A DNA stretch of 64,000 bases from NCBI RefSeq assembly GCF_042453785.1, contig NC_091674.1, positions 26,701,001 to 26,765,000 of the forward strand, written 5' to 3'. This DNA comes from Malus domestica (lineage: Eukaryota; Streptophyta; Magnoliopsida; Rosales; Rosaceae). Numbering within the stretch: the first letter of the stretch is position 1; every line of letters begins with the position of its first letter. Made by a program: the position numbers and the translations under genes. Below are positions 23,232 through 35,038 of the stretch, one piece after another. Under the pieces are notes generated by a model, which was not told the origin of the DNA, made no database searches, and worked only from the letters and a program-made list of their open reading frames with translations.

Positions 23232-26200
23232 ATGAAGGAAAGCTCAGATGGGTTTGTGAGGGCAGATCAGATTGATCTGAAGAGCTTGGATGAGCAGCTG
23301 GAGAGGCATCTCAACAGGGTCTTGACTTTGGAGAAGAACAAGATCATGAGAGACCCCGAAACCAATTCCAACAGCATCCACCTCACAACCACCTCCACCT
23401 CCAATTCAACCGTCACAACCACCGCCACCTCCACTTCCTCCATGACCCTCTCCATCCCCAAACGCCACCGCCAGGAGTGGGAGATCGACCCCTCCAAGCT
23501 CCTCATCAAGTCCGTCATTGCTCGTGGCACCTTTGGCACCGTACACCGTGGCATCTACGACGGTCAAGACGTCGCCGGTATTCCCCTTCTGCCACTTGCT
23601 CTTCATCTTTCATTTGGGGGTCCTTTGAAAGTTGTCAAGTGTCTGCCCTTTGTGATTTTTTCCCAAAAATCCAATTTTTTCTTTCGATTTCGATGCCCAT
23701 TTCTTAAAAAAAATAATCTTTTTGTTGTATTTTGTTTCTGCTGTGTATTATGGATGTTTTTAGCAAAACCCAATTGGTTTTTACTTTAATTTTATTGAAT
23801 TTCGGGAGATAATTGAAGATCTTAGTAATTTCCACTTTGGTTTTTCTACTGTAAAATGTCGTTTAAGCACAAAAGTAAGGTTGCTTGTAGTGTTGTTTTA
23901 CAATTATTCACTTTGTTTAGTCGGTTCAAATGTTGGATTAGGTGTACTGTGTGGTTGATCTTGCAAGTCAATACAAGTTTCTTACTTTACATACATTTAG
24001 GTATTTATATATATTTGTGGCAAAATTCCAAATGTATATTATTCAAGGGACTGCAATGAAGGTTGCCGATTGTCCACTGTAATTGTACTCTTATGGAATC
24101 CGTGACTCTTACACGGGTTTGTGTTGAATTTTCTGTTGAGAGCAACAACTTGGATAATGTTGCTGTACTCCTCAACTCTCATGTGACTTCCCCACCCGTT
24201 AGTTGAAACCTATCCAACAACTGAATAGGAAAAATGCTCATACATACATATTTATGTTAGTGAAACTAAGATCCTTATTTGTCGACATATTATTGTAGTC
24301 GCTTTCGTCATCATCGTCTAATTCAACCAAATTATGACCCTTTCGATTCTTTGTATTTTCTCTTCCTTTTTCTTTTTATTGGTTCGTCATGATATACAAT
24401 CGGGTTGCAAGTTCTACCATTACAATGACGGCTCCTTTTTTTTAATGCCAGTTAAACTGCTTGACTGGGGTGAAGAGGGTCACAGGACAGACTCCGAGAT
24501 TGCTTCTCTAAGAGCAGCTTTTACTCAAGAAGTTGCCGTCTGGCATAAACTAGATCATCCTAATGTTACTAAGGTAACTTTCTACCTCTCTATTTTAAGA
24601 ATTTTTGTTAAGTGTCAATGGATTTGATCGATTCTTCTAACTTTTATGAATATCAAAACCCAAATGTCTTTGTTTTAAGGAAGCCTTTAGCATATGTAAC
24701 GTTAAAAACATTCACTACGTCACTTCACTAGGGTTGGTTTTTCTGGCGTTATCCATAATGTGTCCGCAGAGAGGTTTCTAACTTCCTAGTAATAGAATTG
24801 TTCTCTAGTCACCATATCATTAACCTCCTTGATGTATCACAGCCTAAGGTTGTAACCTTACCCGAGACAGTTGCCTTCCTTCTCTTTGGTATCCTTCAGT
24901 TGCATCTCTCACCACCTGAGTGAGGTAGAAGCATGAGTTTTTGTATCATGAATTTTCAGAATTTACTGAGCAATTTCAGGTAGCAAATAAGTTGGATAAC
25001 TTTTTAAATATCTGTACAGTAGTGAATACACTCTACATTTTCTTCTGTTTGGACGTCATAAATACGACAATTTTCTATGCTATTTAACAGGTTATAAGAA
25101 GTTCAAAACTTAAATGCTGCTTTAGTACATAAAATGCATGCATAAAATATTTTGTGATTATATTTTGATTTCCAGAAATATGATATACATTGCAATTAGT
25201 TTCTGGTAGTTTTTATTACAGATTGAATCTTGCTAAACTTCTAGTCTATTGATGTCCAGTTTATTGGGGCGACAATGGGTTCATCAGATCTACAAATACA
25301 GACAGAAAATGGTCAAATTGGCATGCCAACTAATATCTGTTGTGTCATCTGGACGTCATAAATACGACAATTTTCTATGCTATTTAACAGGCTATAAGAA
25401 GTTCAAAACTTAAATGCTGCTTTAGTACATAAAATGCATGCATAAAATATTTTGTGATTATATTTTGATTTCCAGAAATATGATATACATTGCAATTAGT
25501 TTCTAGTAGTTTTTATTACAGATTAAATCTTGCTAAACTTCCGGTCTATTGATGTCCAGTTTATTGGGGCGACAATGGGTTCATCAGATCTACAAATACA
25601 GACAGAAAATGGTCAAATTGGCATGCCAACTAATATCTGTTGTGTCGTCGTGGAATATCTTCCTGGGGGTGCTCTAAAATCATACCTCATAAAGAATAGG
25701 AGAAGGAAGCTAGCTTTTAAAGTCGTTGTCCAGCTGGCACTAGATCTTGCTAGAGGGTATCCTTTTTCAGTTCTTATACTATTTTTAATTTCCTTTTCCT
25801 TAGAGCATTGTAATTTGGTAGATAAAGAGTGAACTTCAGGCTGCGTTATTGTCAAGCCAAGCACTTAGACTCACTCGTGCTGTATTTTCCAGGTTGAGCT
25901 ACCTACACTCACAGAAAATTGTTCACAGAGATGTAAAGACGGAGAACATGCTGCTGGACAAGAGTCGTGTAGTCAAGATTGCAGATTTTGGTGTTGCTCG
26001 TGTTGAAGCTTCAAATCCCAATGACATGACTGGGGAGACTGGCACGCTTGGTTACATGGCTCCTGAGGTATTTGGTCTACTCTGGTTGCTAAAATTATTG
26101 TGGCTACGACTTCACCACCTTACCAGCTACGTTTCTTGAATCTTAGGTAGTTGGTAATCACATGTGTATGCGCATGTAGTTTCTTGAATCTTATTGCATG

Positions 26201-26785
26201 AAAATGAAACTTTGGCATTTCCAAACCCTGTTTCGCTTGACTTAAGGAGGGTGGTTTTGCTAATATTATGCTAAGAAAGGAAACGTACAATAAAATAATT
26301 GTTTACTGTATGTTTAGTGACTTGACAAATGGGTGGGTGACAGGTCCTCAATGGCAACCCGTATAACAGGAAATGTGATGTTTACAGTTTCGGCATCTGT
26401 TTATGGGAAATATATTGCTGTGACATGCCATATCCTGACCTTAGTTTCTCCGAAGTGACTTCAGCTGTGGTTCGCCAGGTAAACCATTTTCCTATCTCAA
26501 CCATCAGCCTAAGTTGTCATTTTTTGTTCCTCGAAATTAATCCTTTTATTGCTATCATGTGCCTCTTTCCAACCACAGAACTTGAGACCTGAGATACCTA
26601 GATGTTGTCCGAGTGCCCTTGCAAATGTAATGAAGCGATGCTGGGATGCGAACCCAGACAAGCGGCCGGAGATGGATGAGGTAGTCACAATGTTGGAGGC
26701 GATTGACACAACGAAAGGCGGAGGTATGATCCCTCAAGATCAGTCTCAGGGCTGTCTTTGCTTTCGAATGAAAAGAGGACCTTGA
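23232..26785 (+). CDS. Raf-like MAPKKK (group C, ATMRK1/STY13-like) protein kinase
   Basis: Six exons, 23232-23577, 24452-24573, 25560-25756, 25893-26067, 26344-26478 and 26579-26785, join cleanly to a 393-residue soluble Ser/Thr/Tyr-type kinase. The N-terminal 80 residues include a coiled KSLDEQLERHLNRVL segment and a Thr/Ser-rich linker. The kinase domain then runs from about residue 88: glycine loop ARGTFGTV (97-104), Lys117 in VAVK, HRD at 233-235 with Lys237 and Asn240, DFG at 253-255, GTLGYMAPE at the end of the activation loop. The tail ends in a Cys-rich GCLCFRMKRGP motif, usual in this family, perhaps for lipid attachment (inference). Every catalytic residue is present. Family members act in cytosolic signalling; the substrate is not known from sequence. 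A 300-bp tandem duplication covers the intron 2/exon 3 junction. Confidence 0.93.
25047..25646 (+). repeat. 300-bp tandem duplication across intron 2 / exon 3 of kinase
   Basis: The bases from GGACGTCATAAATACGAC to ATATCTGTTGTGTC occur twice at exactly 300-bp spacing, with about five substitutions. Each copy contains the same splice acceptor (ATTGATGTCCAG) and the first 87 or so bases of exon 3. Only the second copy continues into the rest of exon 3. Use of the first acceptor without a matching donor would add a stop codon shortly after NICCV. Confidence 0.95.
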
Positions 26786-27740
26786 AGATTTTATTCGTTA
26801 AGATACCAACTGGGATATGATTATTTCCAAGATCAAAAGAGTCCAATTTGTACTTAAGATAGCAAACAGAGAAACAGATATATGGGATATCAAAAGGAGA
26901 TGAACAGAAAGGTATAGATTGATGGAGCAATGCTATTTTTCTCATTTTCTTCGAGGATGTAAAGCTTTTATTAAATATTGTTACCCTTTTTTTTTTTCGT
27001 TAAACGAATGTGTATTTATTTGATTGGCACTACCAGCACCTTGTAAGATCCGTTATATACTAGTTATATTGACATGAATTTATGACTAAATTGACCATAT
27101 TTTTTTAATTTTTTTTGGTATGTGCCTGTTTGATGAATTATTTAGGTAATTGACTGCATGAAAGTGTTTATCCCAAAATAAAAATAAAAATAATTCAGCA
27201 CAGTGAATTTAAGAATACCCTTTTATGACCAATTAACATTGCAAATTGCAATAATATTTGAGAGCAAATTAATAAAAGAATAAATGAATAAAACTCAAGA
27301 ATTAGTTGGTCCTGAAAAAGATCAAGAATCTTGAAGCAGGAGTTCTAAACATCAGAGAGCTGAACTTGTTTTATTGGTTTTGGTATACCAAGAACAAAAG
27401 TTTGTGTTTTAGCTTTTCCCAAGGACAGAGAAATGGATAAAACTTATTCAAGAAGTAATAAGGATCAACCGAGCTAATTTGAGGTGATAGGACCGCTAAT
27501 ATACAAATAGCATTACCTCAACTGATACAGTTAATTACAGCAGTAATCCATCTAATGACTAACTCAACAGATAATTCAGGCAAAAACCTGCAAAAATTTT
27601 GAGGAACTAAATGGCACAAGAACTAGTTGGCCATAAAAAACAAAATAAAAAACAAATATTAATGCCTTAATTTCTCTCTAAGCAGTCAACCCTACTTAGT
27701 GGGATAAAAAAAAAATTGTTGTTTGTCAATTAGTTTCTCT
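26786..27740. other. tail-to-tail spacer between kinase and SWEET genes
   Basis: Contains the 3' untranslated regions of both convergent genes and AT-rich spacer. No other gene or repeat was recognised. Confidence 0.55.
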
Positions 27741-29735
27741 CTAAACATTGGACACTTGGACCTCCGACCGCGGTCTGACATCAACGTCGTCTTCCCATCG
27801 AGTGGTTTTGTAGAAGGCGGCGTACAAAATGAGCTGCAATGCGCCGGAAATCGTTCCCAAACCATTTGGAATCTGCCAAAGTTATTCAAACAAATATGTT
27901 AAAATTTTGCACTTTTGTATGGGAAAAGGTTCTTTTATTTACTAGTTGGCGCTCATATGGTCAATTAATATGTGTTGAAACTTAATTTGGTTCATAAAAT
28001 TACCAGAATATTGATATCCAGTTTGAGGAGTGAGTAGACCAGCCAAATAACTCCATTGAAGAAGTTAGCAAGTGAGAGGTAAAATGGCATATACTTTACG
28101 CTCTTTGTCTTGATCACTATACCCTACCAGTCAAAAGAAAAACACATAAATGTTTGGAACAGATTTTCTCATAGATCAACGAAAATATGAGAAACTTGGG
28201 TAGGGCAACAATAATCACGCATTCTCACAAAGTAATGGGTCTCATATTATTTGGCTATGATCCGGGAACCTTATAGAACTACAACTATCAGTGAACACCA
28301 TCAAAATCTCTATGCCCTACTTAAGTTCTTCTCTAGTGGAGAGATTGAATATTAGTTGAGAGTACTAATTAATTCATAGAAAAATATATACATACCATGA
28401 CTGTCAATGGTGATACATACATAAGGATGTTGAAGACAATGCAGATGATCCCAACTACCAGAGACCGCTCTTTAGTTGTACTGAAAACGTACATGGTAAC
28501 AAAAACCACAATAACAAAGAAGACAACTTCAACCACAAGTGCAATAAAGACCTTCAACTGCAACCCAAGAAAAGGAAAAACATTAGGATATAAGTTTTAC
28601 CACAACGACAAAGAAGATAACTTGAATCACAAAGAAATATTAATACTTGATGCATTTAACAACATGACGTATTTTGGCACACCAACTAATACATTTGTTA
28701 ATATACTTTTTAATAAGGGTGGATCGTATCATTGTGTGTCTAAATTATTTTACTTTTATTTCGTTAGCATAATATATACTTACATGTTGCAATATATACT
28801 TACGCGTTGTGAACCTGGAGAAAAGATTAAGAAGACGAAAATGTAGGCGAGTTCGGTGACAAATCCAATGCCATTGATTGTTATCACAAGAATGCTGTCA
28901 GGATGGACAAAGGGCATGCCATAGAAGAGCCATAAGGCACAATTCAGCAACGTTACTACGTAGGGATCCGGCTTGAAATCTGATACTGCTTTTTGCTTTA
29001 CTATTCTATAAAATGTTGGGCTGCAATGTTGGATTCATTATTCAACACAGCTAGATTAATTAGTTTTTTAATTGCAGATGAGAGAGAGAGAGAGAGAGAG
29101 AGAGAGGGAATTACATTGGGGAGAGAAATAAGCACAAAGAGATGACATTTCCTGGATGCAAGGTATATAGGGAACAAGAAAATCATTAGAAATGTAAAAG
29201 ATTTAACTGGAAAAGGTGAAAAAATATTAAATACTAGAAAAACCTAGATTAAAGAAGATTATGTTTAGATAATTTTGTCACAAGAAAACACATTCAGACA
29301 AAAATCAACATGGTAATTATGTTTAAATAATATATACAGTTTTATCAAAATGTAGAGAGCATTTCCGATGTATTTCTTCCACATTATACGTGCAATATCT
29401 GCAGGTCGTTTATCTTTGTGTACACATTCATGTTTGATTCTTTGTCAGCCATCAGTTCATGCAATTAACCAAAAGACGTCACACATTCTTTCTTGATAAA
29501 ACAGTCATTGGTTAATTAGTATTTTCGTTTAGTTTACGATTTTGACAAAGAAACCCTAAATCAAGTGTTCATGCATGGTAATTGCCATGCACAAGGTCAC
29601 CAAAAACTTCATATGTCGCTACTGATAAAAAATAAATTTGAAAACGTAGAAGTAAGAGGTAAAAAGCAAACACCAACACAATTTCACTGACCAATAATGC
29701 CAATAATCGTTCTGATTAAGCCTGTATCCACCATT
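27741..29735 (-). CDS. SWEET bidirectional sugar transporter, clade II (SWEET4/5/7-like)
   Basis: Six exons on the minus strand: 29693-29735, 29115-29151, 28804-29020, 28396-28557, 28004-28123 and 27741-27872. They give 236 residues, normal for the family. The protein starts [19 protein letters not shown]. It has the two MtN3 repeats: the first with [12 protein letters not shown] and [14 protein letters not shown] (TM1-3), the second with [19 protein letters not shown] and [21 protein letters not shown] (TM5-7). The conserved Pro of each repeat (SPIPT, SPLTV) and the Asn pocket residues (LLNC, LANF) are seen. SWEETs move sugars down their gradient across the plasma membrane or tonoplast. Clade II members mostly carry hexoses (family knowledge). 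The six-exon pattern with a 37-base exon 2 is the canonical SWEET structure. A TATA-like ATATATAG lies about 80 bp upstream on the minus strand. Confidence 0.93.
29081..29106. repeat. (AG)13 microsatellite in SWEET intron 2
   Basis: On the gene strand this is a CT run starting eight bases after the 5' splice site of the 37-base exon 2, inside an intron of only 94 bases. Length changes would alter more than a quarter of the intron. Confidence 0.95.
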
Positions 29736-30608
29736 TTTCCGTTTAAAGAGTGCTAGTTTAAGTACTTAATGTCTTAATGAATCCAATTTTTGATTATTTA
29801 AAGGGTCAACCTGCCTATATATGAACGGATGCATGAAGTTTTGGATCAAAACAAGATACCATCCACTAAATTTGGGGGGTCTCTAAATCTATTGACTAAA
29901 TTTTCGTCCTTAATTTTCTAATCAACCGCAATTAACATTTTCTTTTGTTAATTAATATATGGTTCTGGATAATTCACCGTTGAATTAGGAGTGGTGTGAG
30001 TCTGGTGAATCATCTCCTCACTATATATCCGTTTCAAGATAGTATAGAGCGGCGTTTCATGGATTAGGGTTCCACAAAAAAATGGAAAACAAAAAACCCC
30101 CGCAGTTCAGTAATTTCAGGTAGAGTATACAGCAGCCCCGGATTTCTCTCTCCTGTAATACGTTCCACATGTCCAGCTTCAAGCCGGTGTTTCAATTTCA
30201 ATATCAGGAATTGTTTTCGCTCACCATCTTCAGGTGATGATGATACTCAACACTTTATTTATAACTGTTAGATGAATTTAAATTTCAAGATCTAGTAAAT
30301 TCTAGATAGACACAAACTTCAAAATTTAAACTCATCAAATTATAATAAGTTGAATAGTGAGCAGTATCACCACTTCAGTGTGGTGACAAAAATTACATCC
30401 TTTCAGTATCAACGTGCGGAGAAATTTTTCTGGTGACTAGAATTCAAATAACATTAAGAAGACAATAGTTACTACACATCTGCAGCAACTGTCAATTAGT
30501 TGGTATGCTCAATGTTAATTAGTTGGTATGTTAATACTATCTACTCTTTTTTTTTTTGAAATAAATATAAACAACAAGCTCTTAATGTCAGATTTGTATC
30601 TAAAATAT

Positions 30609-30833
30609 AATCCGGATCCTCTTTATGAGGATTCCGGAGATCCGTGAATCGTGTTCGTTAATCGTACATTGTACGGTTAGAAATCATTTTAAATATTTTT
30701 ATTTAAAATTAAACACAAACAGTACCTGATAAAAACTGACCGTACGATATACGATAACGAACATGATTCACAGATCTCAAAGATCCTCACCAAAAGATCC
30801 TCATCAAAATGATCCGGAGAGGATCCTGTTGGC
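30609..30833. mobile_element. 225-bp MULE-type MITE
   Basis: Flanked by a perfect 9-bp target duplication CTAAAATAT at 30600-30608 and 30834-30842. The left half (GGATCCTC, GAGATCCGTGAATCGTGTTC, GTTAATCGTACA) is mirrored by the right half (GAACATGATTCACAGATCTC, GAGAGGATCC), so the unit folds back over most of its length. A 9-bp TSD points to Mutator-type transposition. Confidence 0.85.
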
Positions 30834-31472
30834 CTAAAATATTCCTACAAAATAGAGCGGAGCTGCTTTAACCCAAAAGAAATTAGGTCATCGATCTGCA
30901 CTATCTTATCTACTTGGTTTCCAAGCTTTGGCATTTTCTTTACCAAAAAGGCTTTTGCATTTTCAGAAAACCTTTAGGTTTTTATTAACAAGGAAATTAT
31001 TAAAATCAAATGGTTAAAAAAAAAAAAAACAAAAACAAAACAAAGAAACCCCCGTTAGGTGGCAAAGAGTTTACGAAGAATCACACTTTGAAGAGAGTCT
31101 CCGTATGATTTCTCATAAATCAAACATAGTAGTGTCATATACATCCTTTTATGTTGGAAAAATTCCTACAATAACTATAATATTGATTCTATTAATTGAA
31201 TAGAAATTGAAAGTGGTGCCTTTTGGTTTTAGATGTGTTTATTCTAATATGAAATTCAAATAAACGGTGGGAACTTTTGAGTCTTTATGAATAGTAACAT
31301 GCTTTTTGGAGACACATCTCTACTTCTGTAAATAGGCAAGTCCCCAAGTAATCATGAATAACTTTTTTATTATTCACATAATCATACATAGAATGTACTA
31401 AATATTATAGTCTCATTGAGTTCATATGAGAGAGTTTTCAATATAATCATGGTTTAGAGTGCTACTATTACA

Positions 31473-31955
31473 CAGGCAAAGCTACAGGGGGGTCCCATCG
31501 CTGAAAGTGAAGCCCATGAGCGACGGTCCGCCCTTTTGCTCTCTCGAAAAACCTGCAAGTCATGGAGCCCTTTCGTAATCGGCCATAAATTCGAAAAGCG
31601 CATTAGCGGACGCCTAGGAGGGAGTAGGAGGGACTAGGCGGAACTATACACTGCTCAAATCCTCCTTCCAGTGTTTCGGGTAATTGGTTTGATACTTATG
31701 AGTGGTTGAAGTATAGTATAACAAGAGATGTTGCATTTTGCTGTTATTGCTAATTTTTCAAATGTGATTTTGATAAAGCAGAAAATGTTGGCATTGATGT
31801 ATTTATTGAAAAAGGTTTTCAAATATAACTTATTTGTATTAATAGAATATAGACGACATTACTATATAAAAGGATTTGATTGTTGCATTTTTTTGAATCT
31901 TGCACTCCTTTAAATTCGCCCCACCCTATATAATTAATTCCTAATTTCGCCACTG
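31473..31955. mobile_element. probable hAT remnant
   Basis: The right end reads, on the minus strand, CAGTGGCGAAATTAGGAATT, and the left end CAGGCAAAGCTACAGGGGGG. Both resemble the CAGTGGCGGAGCCAGG-type hAT terminus common in plants. No 8-bp target duplication matches, so one border may be wrong or eroded. Confidence 0.4.
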
Positions 31956-32620
31956 ATAATGGGCCCCGATAAACTTGCCTCGACCATTATTAAGTTTTCT
32001 GATCTATTTTCATATGCATTTAGCATTGTTTTTCTATAATCTGTATGCATTAAATTATTTATTTAATTACAAGACTTCGTTTTATTTTATATATACTTAA
32101 TATAGCAATTAGATCCTATTTACCCTTTATTTATCCTTGTCAAACTTTTGATATTGCATGTAATTATCGACCCACTTTCGTACATGATTAAACATGATAA
32201 TTTGATAAAAATTATTAATAACTAGATTTAATTAAAAGTAAGGGGCATGTTTATATGAATTCTCCAATTACCACCATCTAAATTATTATTTCCGCCTAAA
32301 AGTTGGGCTAACTAACAAGCTTGCCTTACATTTTATATCTCTATTAATTAATGAAACTCTCTTTATCAATCAAAAGAGAGTGAAAAACTACTAGTGTTCT
32401 ATCACACAAAAATATGAAATAATGTAATTTCACAGGTCCAAATTTTAGTGTTTTTTATTGAAGGATCATCTACAAGTGATATTAAAATACCTCCACTATT
32501 AAAATAAAATAAAATAAAATAAAATAAAACCTCCCACTTCCCCCACGTTCTCTCTCTCCCTCTCTCCTTCTCATTTTCTAAAAAAATGTAAAGTGTGTAG
32601 GCCAATACTAGTATATATAT

Positions 32621-32630
32621 AGGGTTTAGG

Positions 32631-32671
<41 letters not shown>

Positions 32672-32699
32672 ATAGTATATATACAGGGTTTAGGGTTTA

Positions 32700-32735
<36 letters not shown>
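32621..32735. repeat. telomere-like motif plus (TG)n/(TA)n block, duplicated
   Basis: The order TATA run, AGGGTTTAGGGTTTAG, TG run, TA run is repeated at 32610-32670 and 32671-32735. GGGTTTA is the plant telomere unit, and its complement AAACCCTAA is the telo-box seen in plant promoters. Only two units stand together in each block, so this is not a telomere. Confidence 0.85.
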
Positions 32736-33700
32736 TATACGTAGGTGTCATTCTGGTGGTTGATATCATAATTATAAATCAAAATAAACATGCCCCTTGT
32801 TTAATTGAAAATGTCTAATTAGCAAACTCTTGTGTTGTACGAGTTTGGTTATAGAATCGACGTTTTAAGAACCTAATTTGTTGATGAGCAAAATCCAATT
32901 TCTTGAGCGTTTGTTTAAATTAATCGGTCAGATTAATGATAAGTTATGATCGTTAATAAATATATAGAGTCATTACTTTTTATATGCAAGTCACAATAAG
33001 ATATGAATGCAAAATTAGCTCTCTAAAACCATTAACATAAAAGTTTATGCACATATTTCAAACTCTAATTAGCATTTAGCCTGGCCTCAACTTTAAACGC
33101 AAAATTAACTCTCTCTGCCTCTCTCTCAATCAGAGAGCTTAACCTAATTTTCAATCTTTTTAACCATAGATTACTTCTTATTTTGGATGGATTAGTCTAA
33201 ATTTGAATAAAATCTTTCTGCCTCAATTCTCATGGCCTGGAATTTGTATCCTCTCTATCCATAATTTATTAGCGCAAAGGGACAGAAGCAGCCCACTTGT
33301 AACTACAAAACTGTCATGCACATAATTCAACCAAAACTCAAACCCCAAGACACACGTTATAAGCTTCTGTTCTTTCCTTCTGTTCCAGTTTCTTCATGCC
33401 ACCTGAACCGGTCTGTTCAAAACTGCGTTTTTTCAGATAAGATCGATGGTTTTGATGCATGAGGTGGCCTTCAAAAGCTTTCGGGCTCGTTTAGGTTGCT
33501 TCTCTAAAAAGTACTTCCGTTAGAAGCACGTTAGAAAGTTTTTAAAAATCCAATCACTTGGAAGAGAGCTTCCTGAATAAGTACATGGCAGATGCGAGTT
33601 ATTCTGTCAATTGCTGTTGGAAGTGCTTTAAGCCATTCCAGAAGCTTTCAGCTAATTGGGTTTGATCTCGGTTGTGTCACTTCTGTACAATATTTAGGGA

Positions 33701-34147
33701 ATGGAGATTTTAATCTCTGTGATCTTACTGTTCGTGGGGGTTGCTGTTTTAGTAGTAATTCATGTGTGTATCATTGGGAGAGCATTCAACAGAGGCAATG
33801 ATCAAGGTGTTAATCGGGTTCAAAGAAACAGCATTGTTGCGATAAAAAAGATGTCCAATGAGGAACTGAACATGCTGCCTTGCTTCGACTACACGGCAGA
33901 AGAGAAAGGGACCACGACCAACCACCCTGTGGATTGTGCAGTTTGCTTGGAAAGTTTCAAGGGAGGCGAAAAATGCAGGTTGTTGCCAAATTGCAGGCAC
34001 AGCTTCCATGCTCAATGCATAGACTCGTGGTTGCTGAAGACTCCGGTTTGTCCGGTGTGTCGGACTTGTGCTAGAACTCCAAAGATTGATGTGAGTTTGG
34101 GAGGGGCAAGTGGCGTTTCCGGCGATTTTCGAGTGGAAATGACCTAG
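33701..34147 (+). CDS. ATL-type RING-H2 E3 ubiquitin ligase
   Basis: A single exon of 148 codons, as is normal for the intronless ATL family. Residues 3-25 form one hydrophobic membrane segment (ISVILLFVGVAVLVVIHVC) followed by basic residues. The RING-H2 domain spans Cys79-Cys120 with spacing C-x2-C-x15-C-x-H-x2-H-x2-C-x10-C-x2-C (CAVC, CRHSFHAQC, CPVC). A Trp sits at the position that contacts the E2 enzyme (SWLL), and a Pro lies before the first Cys (HPVDCAVC). These are ATL hallmarks. The GLD motif usual between membrane segment and RING is not recognisable; the segment reads MSNEELNMLPCFDY instead, so it is an atypical member. It would attach ubiquitin to unknown targets at a cell membrane. 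The ATG chosen gives the membrane segment directly; upstream frames do not join it. Confidence 0.92.
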   Translation: MEILISVILLFVGVAVLVVIHVCIIGRAFNRGNDQGVNRVQRNSIVAIKKMSNEELNMLPCFDYTAEEKGTTTNHPVDCAVCLESFKGGEKCRLLPNCRHSFHAQCIDSWLLKTPVCPVCRTCARTPKIDVSLGGASGVSGDFRVEMT

Positions 34148-35038
34148 CAGGCAGGTTGCTCTAAGTTTTGTATTTCGCTGCCAATAATGATTTTTTTGTA
34201 AAATGTTTCTTTGCTTGCATCCTTTTTCATGAAGAATTCAATGCTGGTTCTGTTTAATGTGATCGCATTGGGAAGGGGGAAAAAATTTGGTTTCTGCCGA
34301 CGGTAGATTGGGATTTGAAGCCACAATAGATTGCAAAATTTGTTATGGTCGCCTTGCATTAGGGGGCAAAGGCTCAAGGTTCGCCCTGTTTGTTGATCTT
34401 GAGCCTCGAGGACTTACATAACCGGGGACACCAACTGGTAGTGTTTCAAACCAATAATGCAATCACATGTTACTAAAACATACGGCGATGCATGATATAA
34501 TTGGAACACCGCCACCTTAGCGTTCCGGTTTCACGGAGTTATGTAATCGCTTTGTGCAAGCCATGAAAACGCAAAGGATCAGTTAATTCAGAAGAACGCA
34601 CAGCAATGAAGATATGTGATAACTGTTTCACCATTCTTGGTAGATAGAATAGGCATGCCCCTCGGACATTAACGAGGGGTTTTCGGACAACAACGTCATG
34701 GTCACGCTATAGATACAAAAGCATCGCCATATAAATTTCAACTCACGAAGACCAGGACATCATCTACTAACATGTTAGCTTACAAAATTCGGATATTTAC
34801 GCGTACCTCTAGGAAAACACACAATGTAATGTGCTCTCAAGATTTCACATTCACAGATACAAGCTTAACCTTTGTGATTCGAAGCAAAACTAAAACTCAG
34901 CTCAAACCACTAAATCTTGAGGCTTTATAAAAAAAAAGTTCATTGGAAAGGTAAAAGCTAGTGTTTTGAAACGAAAGATAACAAGAAAACCCATCTCAAG
35001 TTCACAAAACAAAGAAAACTACCGACGTAGTCTGCAGA
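34148..35038. other. convergent spacer between ATL and DSS1 genes
   Basis: Holds the 3' untranslated regions of the two converging genes. No other gene, repeat or RNA was recognised. Confidence 0.55.

Larger units (their letters stand above)
29736..33700. other. intergenic between SWEET and ATL genes
   Basis: About 4 kb of AT-rich spacer with the MITE at 30609, the hAT-like unit at 31473 and telomere-motif/microsatellite blocks near 32620, listed separately. No further gene was recognised. Confidence 0.5.

Noticed and set aside
28397..28846. 149-codon plus-strand frame
   Set aside because: It is antisense to SWEET exon 4 and part of exon 3, which have the correct family sequence on the minus strand.
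32621..32700. Telomere sequence
   Set aside because: Only two TTTAGGG units per block, flanked by genes on both sides. This is an interstitial motif, not a chromosome end.
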